Source: Pseudemcibacter aquimaris (GTDB taxonomy: Bacteria; Pseudomonadota; Alphaproteobacteria; Sphingomonadales; Emcibacteraceae). From it: a stretch of 64,000 nt of DNA. A program made the translations under genes and the position numbers. The stretch is taken from contig NZ_CP079800.1 of assembly GCF_028869115.1 (NCBI RefSeq), positions 2,418,001 to 2,482,000 of the forward strand. Direction: 5' to 3'. Of the stretch, positions 1 to 7,163 are shown in pieces (position 1 is the first letter of the stretch; each line of letters starts with the position of its first letter). The notes below the pieces were generated by a model. That model made no database searches, was not told where the DNA came from, and worked only from the letters and a program-made list of their open reading frames with translations.

Positions 1-199
1 TGCCATCCGCAAAGAAGCGGGCATTGCTCTGGAACTCAGCTGTGGTCAATGTCCAGGTGAGCCCGTCACCAGTCTGCCAGCTTTTACCAAGCGTGGACGT
101 GATGCGTCCATCGATCTTGTTGAAGGCATCATTGGCTGTCACCTCTTTCTGGTTTTGACCAGCTGCAATATGAGGAATAGCAAGATTAGGGGATGACAT
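1..199 (-). CDS. DUF2793-like phage tail protein, N-terminal part only
   Basis: Only the first 66 codons are inside the window; the gene continues past the left edge. The start ATG (199-197) lies directly beside the stop codon of the J-like gene at 200. The N-terminus contains IAAGQNQKEVTAND, the signature of DUF2793 proteins, which are late-operon tail or fibre proteins in alphaproteobacterial phages. The complete homologue is the P2 gene at 54495-55790. Its role, probably in the distal tail, is inferred from position after the tail-tip genes. Confidence 0.8.
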   Translation of the reverse strand, partial: MSSPNLAIPHIAAGQNQKEVTANDAFNKIDGRITSTLGKSWQTGDGLTWTLTTAEFQSNARFFADG

Positions 200-3100
200 T
201 TACACCTCCGCTTTGGCAGGAAAACCCCGCCCGATTGTTTCTGAAAGTTGATAGACTCGGATTTGAAGACTGGCTTGCGCTGACCCAAAATCCGCTATTT
301 GATCACTGGCTGAATAGCTGGCGGCCTCGCTTGTGAGCCCATACAGAGTGCGAAGGACCGACAGGCCATCAGCGGATAAAATATCCACCTCATAGCTTTC
401 AGACGTTTCTCCCAAAGGAACCACGCCCGTGCCATCACGCCAGTCACCGCCAAGGCGTGTTCGACGCTGCCAGTTGATAGCAAGATTGCCACTGCCATCC
501 CGACTGCCTGTCACATGAACCGGGGCATAGGGCTTGAGATCATTGCCCGCTGCACTAAAACGGTGCAGCTCTGTTTCGTCAAAAAGTGCTCCAAAACCAG
601 CAGCCCGCCATGAGCGGGACACGCCCACTTCTCCAAGGGCAAGGCTGAGAGCCTGAATGCTTTCTTTATTCAGCAGCACAAACTTGCTGCCCACCGCATG
701 GGTGGCAATGTCAGCGTCCGTTCCGCGCCTACCACGCAGCAAGCCTGTCAGCAGATAAGAGCCATCACCCTGCAGGGCCACGTCCCTGAACTGGATAATC
801 TCAGCGCTGCCGCTCTCTGGGATGATGACAGCCCCATTTGCTCCGCTCAGCATCTCTATTTGGGTGACACTTTCAAGGCGGTCCGCGCCGCTTGTCATAT
901 AGACCTTGAGACTGTTCACCTCATCGGTCGCAAAAGCAGATGTCGGCACATCAAGGGGCGCTGCGAGCACACCGTAGGCCATTTCATAGAGACTACGTCC
1001 CACCTGATCCCAGGTCAGCTCATCAGCACTTTTATAAAGGCTGCCACCCGTCCATGGGTTCTCAAGAGGACTGCCCATCAAATAATAAAGGCGGGAACCT
1101 GTCCCGCCTAAATCATCCGTATCCTGCAACAAAGGTATATTGAGGAGGATAAGCTCTGTGAAGCGATTGCTGGCAATCTGTTGAGCTATGATCTGGCCGC
1201 TATCGGCAATCACATCTGAGACATAAGTGGCAGGCTCAGAGGCAATCAGTTTTACCTTCATACTATAATCCCCACCAATATCGAGCCGCTCAATACGACT
1301 TGGAAAGCGCGAGCCGTTTGCCAGTTCAATGGTGATCACGTCAGCTGGATCAAGACCCAGATATTTCTGGTCGAAGGCCGCCTCATAGCGAGACCGCTCC
1401 ACCCAATTAGCATAAAGTGTTTTCTCAGCCACTTGCTTGGCGCTACCTGCTTCCAAAACCATGGGCAGATCAAGGCTCACCTGATTGTCAGAGCTTGTGG
1501 TCGCCACCGGATTTTGAATGCGTTTTGCAGCTGCTGTCCCTTGCACATAGTCCCGCGCCTTATCCATATAAAGAACCGAGACCCGGCCCGGCATTTCAAT
1601 GGCCTGAATACGGGTTTCAGAAAGACGCAGTGCAGGTTCTTCCTCGACAGCACCCAGTTCATCAACGGATACTGTAAGCGCGGAAGGGTTCCCTCTTGGA
1701 ATAAACTTGAGAAGATTATCGCTTTCCACCACATCAAAGAAGAAGGTGCTGGCAAGCGGCTCGAGCGCCCCTCTGATGGTGGTTTGGCGACCAAGGACAT
1801 ATCCCGGCACATTCCCTGTGAGTGCAGTGGTTTCAATATCAGCCAGACCAAAGCCTGCCTTCAAGCATAAGTCCTCCACGATGGAAGCAAGCGGATCACC
1901 GTCACCACCGCCGCGCCCCAGATAAAGCTTCGCCCAGCCGGAGGTGGAGCGCACAAGAATGGTTTCATTGGCTCCGTCAAAATACTGCGCCCCGCTTTCG
2001 CTTAATGGCCATGTTTCATCGAGGATGATATCGCCTGTTCGGGTATCCAGTTCAACGACACGGCTGCTGCGCATCAAGGCCCAGCGACTATTTGAGACAT
2101 AAGAGCCATTAAAGCCCGGCCCCTCATAATTGATCTGATGAGGGACAATGGTTTTCCAGACAATGCCCAGAGCTTCGCGCCATTTGATCGTATAGACATT
2201 CCCGCCAGACCCACTATTGGACATGCGGCACTGGAAGATGACGCTATCATCACTGGCATCATAGGTAAGGCCGCCCGCTTTGCCATAAAAGCCTGTCGCA
2301 CCAGCTTCAATATCACCGGGGCTAAAGCGCACCATTTCTTCAAAAGTGATACCGATGGTTTGCCCCATCAGGCTTTCATAACTTGCACCTGTTTGGACGC
2401 GCAGGCGGTAAAGCGCGAGTCCCGTGTGATTGGTGCTGGTATGGCTTGAGAGTATCCAGCCGTCACCATACCCTTCTGCTACAATGCCAGAGACCAGACC
2501 TCGCACCCGGGCATCAGCCACCGATTGTCCGCTGCCCCAAACATAAGCCATGTCCTTGGCGCGGAGCAGACCCACATCATCAAAGACAGACCCAGTGATC
2601 AAGAAGTCCTCTCGGCCCGTGGCTCCATAAGCGCTGATCATGGCAAGCCAGTTTCCTGCCACAAAACGGCTGGTGCTATTGCTTAGTCCTGTAGAGAGAA
2701 ACCCGAACCGTCCCACCTCACGCATGGAATTGGGATCAATCCGCAAGATGGGCCTGCTGTTGCTGGAACCCGTCACCAGATAAATATGACCATCTCGCCC
2801 AGTAAATAGGCTTGAGGGAAAATTGTTCGGTTCAGTGGATGTCACATCAGACATCAGGACCTGACGGTCTTCCTTCATAGTCTGCAGGTTAAACCGGCGA
2901 ATGCCAGCGAGCGACGGATTACTGCTGCTATCCACAAAATAGCCAATGGCCCGATCCCTATCGATGGCCAGTTCGTCAATTTGATAGCTATCAAGGGGAG
3001 CGCCTTCCCCCGTCGTAATAAAGTCCAGCAGCTGATAAGGCTGCAAGTTTGTTTTCTTGAAGGTGATCTCGGCGGTGATATTGGGAATACGATTACCAAA

Positions 3101-3685
3101 GTCAGCAAGCGCCAGATCCTCAAAGACCAGATAGCAAAGCCCCCTATGGGCAGGCGTATTGGCAGCCCCCAGATCACTCTCCATCAAAGGATCAGGCATT
3201 TGATGCTCATCCCCGGGGTAAAAGCGAAAATCGAGCCCGTCCTTCTTGGTGCGGTCTCCGGTGCCTGTCTTATCAAAGATTAGCTTGCCGTCGGCCCAGA
3301 GACGCAGCACATCCTCTGCCACACCTTCAGCAAAACCAAGGGCAAAGCTTGCAAAATAGCTATAGGTCACACTAGTCTGTGATCCACCGCCACCCCCTTT
3401 ACCGCCTGTGCGGGTGGTGGAGACATTCTTTTGTTCCCGAATACCTGAAGACCAGATCATCTGGCCTGCCATACGCACAGTGCCATAGCCAACAGCAATG
3501 GGAGAGCCATAGGCAGACCCCGTGACAGTCAAATCCCCAAGGCGGGGACCTTCCTGCGTGATATTAGGTCCTTTCGTTGGAAACAAAAGACTGCCTGCAG
3601 CCGCACCAATGAGCCATCCTGCACTGGCACCGATACCAATGGCTGAACCAAGGGCGGCTCCGCCTGCTGCAACCAATATGGCCAT
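200..3685 (-). CDS. J-like tail tip / host specificity protein
   Basis: A 1161-residue protein of the GTA gp15/Rcc01698-type phage tail family, expected at the tail tip where it contacts the host surface. The N-terminus is a Gly/Ala-rich hydrophobic stretch (about residues 3-35), followed by the conserved segment GSAYGSPIAVGYGTVRMAG and a Gly-rich loop. The C-terminal third contains the RGRRGTD element often seen in this family. I chose the ATG at 3685, which overlaps the NlpC/P60 stop (TAATG) and is preceded by GGAG; the frame stays open 17 codons further upstream. The P2 copy at 55791-59276 has exactly the same length with scattered substitutions. Confidence 0.9.
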   Translation of the reverse strand: MAILVAAGGAALGSAIGIGASAGWLIGAAAGSLLFPTKGPNITQEGPRLGDLTVTGSAYGSPIAVGYGTVRMAGQMIWSSGIREQKNVSTTRTGGKGGGGGSQTSVTYSYFASFALGFAEGVAEDVLRLWADGKLIFDKTGTGDRTKKDGLDFRFYPGDEHQMPDPLMESDLGAANTPAHRGLCYLVFEDLALADFGNRIPNITAEITFKKTNLQPYQLLDFITTGEGAPLDSYQIDELAIDRDRAIGYFVDSSSNPSLAGIRRFNLQTMKEDRQVLMSDVTSTEPNNFPSSLFTGRDGHIYLVTGSSNSRPILRIDPNSMREVGRFGFLSTGLSNSTSRFVAGNWLAMISAYGATGREDFLITGSVFDDVGLLRAKDMAYVWGSGQSVADARVRGLVSGIVAEGYGDGWILSSHTSTNHTGLALYRLRVQTGASYESLMGQTIGITFEEMVRFSPGDIEAGATGFYGKAGGLTYDASDDSVIFQCRMSNSGSGGNVYTIKWREALGIVWKTIVPHQINYEGPGFNGSYVSNSRWALMRSSRVVELDTRTGDIILDETWPLSESGAQYFDGANETILVRSTSGWAKLYLGRGGGDGDPLASIVEDLCLKAGFGLADIETTALTGNVPGYVLGRQTTIRGALEPLASTFFFDVVESDNLLKFIPRGNPSALTVSVDELGAVEEEPALRLSETRIQAIEMPGRVSVLYMDKARDYVQGTAAAKRIQNPVATTSSDNQVSLDLPMVLEAGSAKQVAEKTLYANWVERSRYEAAFDQKYLGLDPADVITIELANGSRFPSRIERLDIGGDYSMKVKLIASEPATYVSDVIADSGQIIAQQIASNRFTELILLNIPLLQDTDDLGGTGSRLYYLMGSPLENPWTGGSLYKSADELTWDQVGRSLYEMAYGVLAAPLDVPTSAFATDEVNSLKVYMTSGADRLESVTQIEMLSGANGAVIIPESGSAEIIQFRDVALQGDGSYLLTGLLRGRRGTDADIATHAVGSKFVLLNKESIQALSLALGEVGVSRSWRAAGFGALFDETELHRFSAAGNDLKPYAPVHVTGSRDGSGNLAINWQRRTRLGGDWRDGTGVVPLGETSESYEVDILSADGLSVLRTLYGLTSEAASYSASDQIADFGSAQASLQIRVYQLSETIGRGFPAKAEV

Positions 3686-4107
3686 TAGTCTGCTACTCCA
3701 TAAAAACGAAAGGCATGGATGGCTTTTTTCTGCCAATCCGCTGTGTAAATTTCTTCAACGACTTTGCGCCGCAATGCATGGGCATGGATGATCCAGGGCT
3801 GGTCTTCACCCGCCACATAAAAGGCCACATGACAGGGACTGATGCCGTCTGCAAAGAGGATCACATCACCTGTTTTTAGGTCCGCGATCCTGATCTCCTC
3901 CATGGCCTCGCGAAAAGCTGCAACAAAACGCCCAGCGTGGGGTGTGCGCCGATAGCCACTGACATCATGGTCAGCAAGACCAAGGGATCGGGCAACCAGA
4001 ACCACAAGCCCAGCGCAGTCAACCCCGGTAGATGACCGTCCCTGATGCCGCCACGGCCTGCCGAGCCAACTGCGGGCTGCCAGAATAATATCGTCTCTAT
4101 TTGGCAT
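3685..4107 (-). CDS. NlpC/P60 family tail peptidase
   Basis: A 140-residue NlpC/P60 cysteine peptidase, the GTA gp14 position. Such proteins sit at the tail tip and are thought to cut peptidoglycan during DNA entry. The catalytic Cys is in VDCAGLV (Cys31). The His is in CHVAFY (His93), and a further His pair follows at 108-110. The gene overlaps the end of the DUF2163 gene by 11 bp and its stop overlaps the next start, so the three tail-tip genes are probably translationally coupled. Confidence 0.93.
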   Translation of the reverse strand: MPNRDDIILAARSWLGRPWRHQGRSSTGVDCAGLVVLVARSLGLADHDVSGYRRTPHAGRFVAAFREAMEEIRIADLKTGDVILFADGISPCHVAFYVAGEDQPWIIHAHALRRKVVEEIYTADWQKKAIHAFRFYGVAD

Positions 4108-5704
4108 CAGGGTATCTCATCAATTCATCTTGCCCGGGCAGATAAGGCTCTCCCCGAAAGTTTAAGACATTTGCAAATTTGTCCCGGCAGGTGGCAAAAC
4201 GCTTGTCACAGCCCGGAGCCATCCGGAACCGATCACCGATCTCTGGCATAAAGGGCTGCGGGATAAAAAAGGACAGATCGCCCGTTACCGGATCAAAAGA
4301 TTTCACTTCCGAGGCCCGGCCTTTGTTGGCCCCGCTTTCCCAGACAAGCAGACCACCCGCAAACCAGCTACTATCGGCTCTCGGATCAGTCAGAGAAGCA
4401 TTTACCTGACGTGCATCAGTGAGGCTCAATACTTCACCCGCCCGAAACCATGCTTCTTCTGCTTCAAAGATGGCAGTGCCATCTGTGGTTTGATTGCCAA
4501 CAATAATATCAAAAACTGGCTGGCTTGAGGCTGTGATGCCTGCGCTGACACAGCGATAAAGCCGATCTTCAAAATCCGCACTGGAGCTCAGACCTTCGGT
4601 CATATCCCTTGCAATGATGCTCAGTGCATCAAAGGCAGCATTGGACTGGGTACCCGCCCCGCGCTGGTGCAACAGAGAGATTTTAACCTTCCGCGCTGCT
4701 GCAGGAATAGTCACGGCAAGGGCTTGTCTGAGCTCCCAACTGCCTGTGGGCAAAATAACTTCAAAGCCCGTATCCAGAATGGTTGATACATGCTGATCGG
4801 ATGCGTCCAACAATTCAACGATGACCCGCCCCATGTCACTGTCATAACTGTTACCCCGGGCAATGGAGACATCCAGCTCATAGGCAAGTGCGTCAATCTT
4901 GGCGTCGTCAATGGTTGGCACCAGATCCACGGTCTGGGTCACCTCGCCAGAGGCTGTACTGCCGCCTTCCAGATAGACACTCCCACTATAAAGCGGCAGT
5001 GCCCCATTGCTGGCATCATGGGTATCCCACTGGCCAGAGAGGCGGCTCCAGCCTGTTGGGGTGAAGGTACTTGCATCCTGCAGGCCGTCCGCTTCAAAGT
5101 CACCGTTGATAACAGGCAGAGCAAAGGTCACTTGCTCACCGCTGGTTCTAACCCGCACCAGGTCGCCAACACTATAGGCGGTCTCGCGCAAGATTTCTGG
5201 TGGCTCCAGATCGACCTTGCATCTCGCGTCCCCGAGATCAGCCCGGCATTCAGGGGTAAAGAGACCGCCAATTGTTTTGGAGAGCGCCTGCGTCATACCG
5301 CGCAGCTCTGTGAGAAAGACCCCGCTTTCTTTTAAGGTCACTTCCCCAAACCAGCCTCGGCGCAGGGCAATCTGACCCATGGACAGATCAGCCCAGTTGA
5401 CCAAGAAGACAAAGACCTCAGCTCCGTCAAAGAGACCTGCTCGCAAATATTCTTCCCGAATATCCTGACTGTCAAAAACGCCAGACACATCAAGGTTATC
5501 CACACTCATACTGCTGTCGCTGCTGATGGCTGAGCGTTCATAGCCCGCTTGCGCTTTATAAAGATCACCATCAAAACTGATATCCTGATCATGATCCGTA
5601 AAATGATAGCGAACCCCGTCAATGCGGATGATTTTCCAGCAAGTGGCCAAGCTAGAGACATCCCCTGCCAGATGCATAGCAAAGGCCGATGACATGGTTT
5701 TCAT
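4097..5704 (-). CDS. DUF2163 tail hub protein (GTA gp13-like)
   Basis: A 535-residue protein. The N-terminal half has DUF2163 features: a WKIIRIDGVRYHFTDHDQDI segment, and paired cysteines in FTPECRAD and ARCKVDL. The C-terminus (SFFIPQPFMPEIGDRFRM, then CDKRFATCRDKF and NFRGEPYLPG) matches the phage hub fold of GTA gp13. A long insertion of about 240 residues, with a carbohydrate-binding-like beta-rich look (GDFEADG, GWSRLSGQW), separates the two parts and makes the protein much longer than typical gp13. I use the ATG at 5704 because AAGGA lies 8 bp upstream; the frame is open 16 codons further. Confidence 0.88.
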   Translation of the reverse strand: MKTMSSAFAMHLAGDVSSLATCWKIIRIDGVRYHFTDHDQDISFDGDLYKAQAGYERSAISSDSSMSVDNLDVSGVFDSQDIREEYLRAGLFDGAEVFVFLVNWADLSMGQIALRRGWFGEVTLKESGVFLTELRGMTQALSKTIGGLFTPECRADLGDARCKVDLEPPEILRETAYSVGDLVRVRTSGEQVTFALPVINGDFEADGLQDASTFTPTGWSRLSGQWDTHDASNGALPLYSGSVYLEGGSTASGEVTQTVDLVPTIDDAKIDALAYELDVSIARGNSYDSDMGRVIVELLDASDQHVSTILDTGFEVILPTGSWELRQALAVTIPAAARKVKISLLHQRGAGTQSNAAFDALSIIARDMTEGLSSSADFEDRLYRCVSAGITASSQPVFDIIVGNQTTDGTAIFEAEEAWFRAGEVLSLTDARQVNASLTDPRADSSWFAGGLLVWESGANKGRASEVKSFDPVTGDLSFFIPQPFMPEIGDRFRMAPGCDKRFATCRDKFANVLNFRGEPYLPGQDELMRYPDAK

Positions 5705-5714
5705 ATGATTTTCC

Positions 5715-5743
5715 TTGATAAAGGCACCATTTTGACGTACATT
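5715..5743 (+). promoter_or_regulatory. Probable promoter of the DUF1778/GNAT pair
   Basis: TTGATA (5715-5720) and TACATT (5738-5743) are separated by exactly 17 bp. An AGGAG (5755-5759) follows before the antitoxin start. The P2 copy keeps the layout with TTGAAA and TACATT (61306-61334). The short GACGTAC palindrome between the boxes could be an autoregulatory operator; that is inference. Confidence 0.5.
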
Positions 5744-5763
5744 TAGACGCAAGAAGGAGCAAA

Positions 5764-6054
5764 ATGATGATTAGTGCAGCAGAGACAAAAGCAGACCGGC
5801 TGAATTTACGATTGAATTCAGATGTGAAGACCCGTGTCGAAAAAGCGGCCTCGCTTGAAGGCAAGACTGTGAGCCGTTACATAGTCGACACCATTGCCCG
5901 CACCTCTGCGGAAACCATCAGCAAACATGAAACAATGGCGCTGAGTCGACTGGACGCTGACAGCTTCCTAGATGCCCTGTCCAAGCCTGTTGTTTTCAAC
6001 AGCGCTATACAAGATGCCTTGCAGCAACATGGTGAGAAAGTTACTGCAAAATGA
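5764..6054 (+). CDS. DUF1778 (TacA-like) antitoxin
   Basis: A 96-residue DUF1778 antitoxin. The N-terminal ribbon-helix-helix segment KADRLNLRLNSDVKTRVEKA is typical of DNA-binding, autoregulating TacA/AtaR antitoxins; the C-terminal tail normally wraps the GNAT toxin. It lies on the strand opposite the tail genes, between the DUF2163 and DUF2460 genes, and overlaps the toxin start by 4 bp. There are two adjacent ATGs; the second (5767) gives better spacing (7 bp) to AGGAG. The copy in P2 differs at only a few residues. Confidence 0.93.
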   Translation: MMISAAETKADRLNLRLNSDVKTRVEKAASLEGKTVSRYIVDTIARTSAETISKHETMALSRLDADSFLDALSKPVVFNSAIQDALQQHGEKVTAK

Positions 6055-6551
6055 GTTCCTCCCCATATGTTATCGAGCCGCTCGACAAGCACCATAATCG
6101 AGCGGCTTTTTCTTGTGGCAATGAGGCTCTGGATCGGTACCTGCAAAAGCAAGCCTCTCAAGATATAAAGCGCAATGTCTCCCGGGTTTTCATACTGAGC
6201 GAAGCTGGCTCACCAGAAATCGTGGTTGGTTTTTACACCTTGAGTGCCCTTTCAATTAACGTTGATACATTACCAGAAGCCGTTAAGCGTAAGCTGCCAC
6301 GCCACCCGCTGCCTGCAGCCCTTTTGGGCCGTCTCGCAGTCTCTGAAAGCGCACACGGCACAGGTATCGGCAAACTTCTCCTTGCTGATGCAATCAAACG
6401 CACCATGGGCATTCAAGGAGACATGGCCATATACGCAATGGTCGTTGCTGCCATTGATGATAAAGCAGCTGCCTATTATACAAAGTTCGGTTTTACCGCA
6501 TTTGAAGACAACCCGGACCGGCTCTTCCTGCCTCTCAAATCACTCAGCTAA
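6051..6551 (+). CDS. GNAT-family acetyltransferase toxin (TacT-like)
   Basis: A 166-residue GNAT fold protein paired with a DUF1778 antitoxin. Known members (TacT, AtaT, ItaT) acetylate aminoacyl-tRNA and stop translation. The acetyl-CoA loop is GTGIGK (103-108) after GRLAV, and the conserved tyrosine region is AYYTKFGF (141-148). ATG overlaps the antitoxin stop. The gene ends 1 bp from the end of the convergent DUF2460 gene, so the pair exactly fills the gap between two late genes. Its function as a toxin is inferred from family and pairing. Confidence 0.92.
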   Translation: MSSSPYVIEPLDKHHNRAAFSCGNEALDRYLQKQASQDIKRNVSRVFILSEAGSPEIVVGFYTLSALSINVDTLPEAVKRKLPRHPLPAALLGRLAVSESAHGTGIGKLLLADAIKRTMGIQGDMAIYAMVVAAIDDKAAAYYTKFGFTAFEDNPDRLFLPLKSLS

Positions 6552-6552
6552 A

Positions 6553-7155
6553 TCATTCTCTGATCTCCACAATGGGGATTTCTGACCAACGGGCCAGATC
6601 ATAGGTTTCAATGGAAATATCCATCTGATCCGTATCGAAGCGTGCTGGCACATCAAATTCAAAGTCTGCGGTCACCGCCACGTCAACGGCTGGCGCTGAG
6701 GTGAAGGTGACAAGGCCGGTCGCATAATCCAAGCTCCAGCCCGTTGATGCCTCTACACCGTCCCGGTAAATCTTGAGCGTGCCCTGAACAGGCCGCGTGA
6801 TCTTACGGGTAAAACTCTCCGCCCCGCTGCTATAGACTTTCTGGAGGTTAAAGGTCTTGGTGGTACCGTCGCCTGTACCGATCAAACTGCTTGTCGCCTG
6901 AAAGTCGCTCCAATCCTTAAACCGAAAACCGTAAGCCCGACCGTAACGTGCCCGGAAAAAAGCAATCAGCGCTGCGATTTGTTCTCGCCGTTTAAGGCCA
7001 TGGGCCACATTCCAGCGGCCTCGTGCTTTTGACCAGTTCACATTGCGGCGTTCAAAACCGGAAACTGAGGCAATCACACTTGTTGAAAACCCCGGCCCAC
7101 CGCTCGCCCCATAAGAAATATCGCTGGGGAACTGAACATCATGAAATCCGCCCAT
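6553..7155 (-). CDS. DUF2460 tail protein (GTA gp12-like)
   Basis: A 200-residue DUF2460 protein, the distal tail component next to the tape measure in GTA-type tails. Family signatures visible are FHDVQFP and GFSTSVI at the N-terminus, then RGRWNVAHGL, and RYGRAYGFRFKDWSDF. In relatives it is followed directly by the DUF2163 gene. Here the toxin-antitoxin pair separates them, so the tail operon is interrupted by genes on the other strand. Confidence 0.92.
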   Translation of the reverse strand: MGGFHDVQFPSDISYGASGGPGFSTSVIASVSGFERRNVNWSKARGRWNVAHGLKRREQIAALIAFFRARYGRAYGFRFKDWSDFQATSSLIGTGDGTTKTFNLQKVYSSGAESFTRKITRPVQGTLKIYRDGVEASTGWSLDYATGLVTFTSAPAVDVAVTADFEFDVPARFDTDQMDISIETYDLARWSEIPIVEIRE

Positions 7156-7163
7156 TCTTCCTC

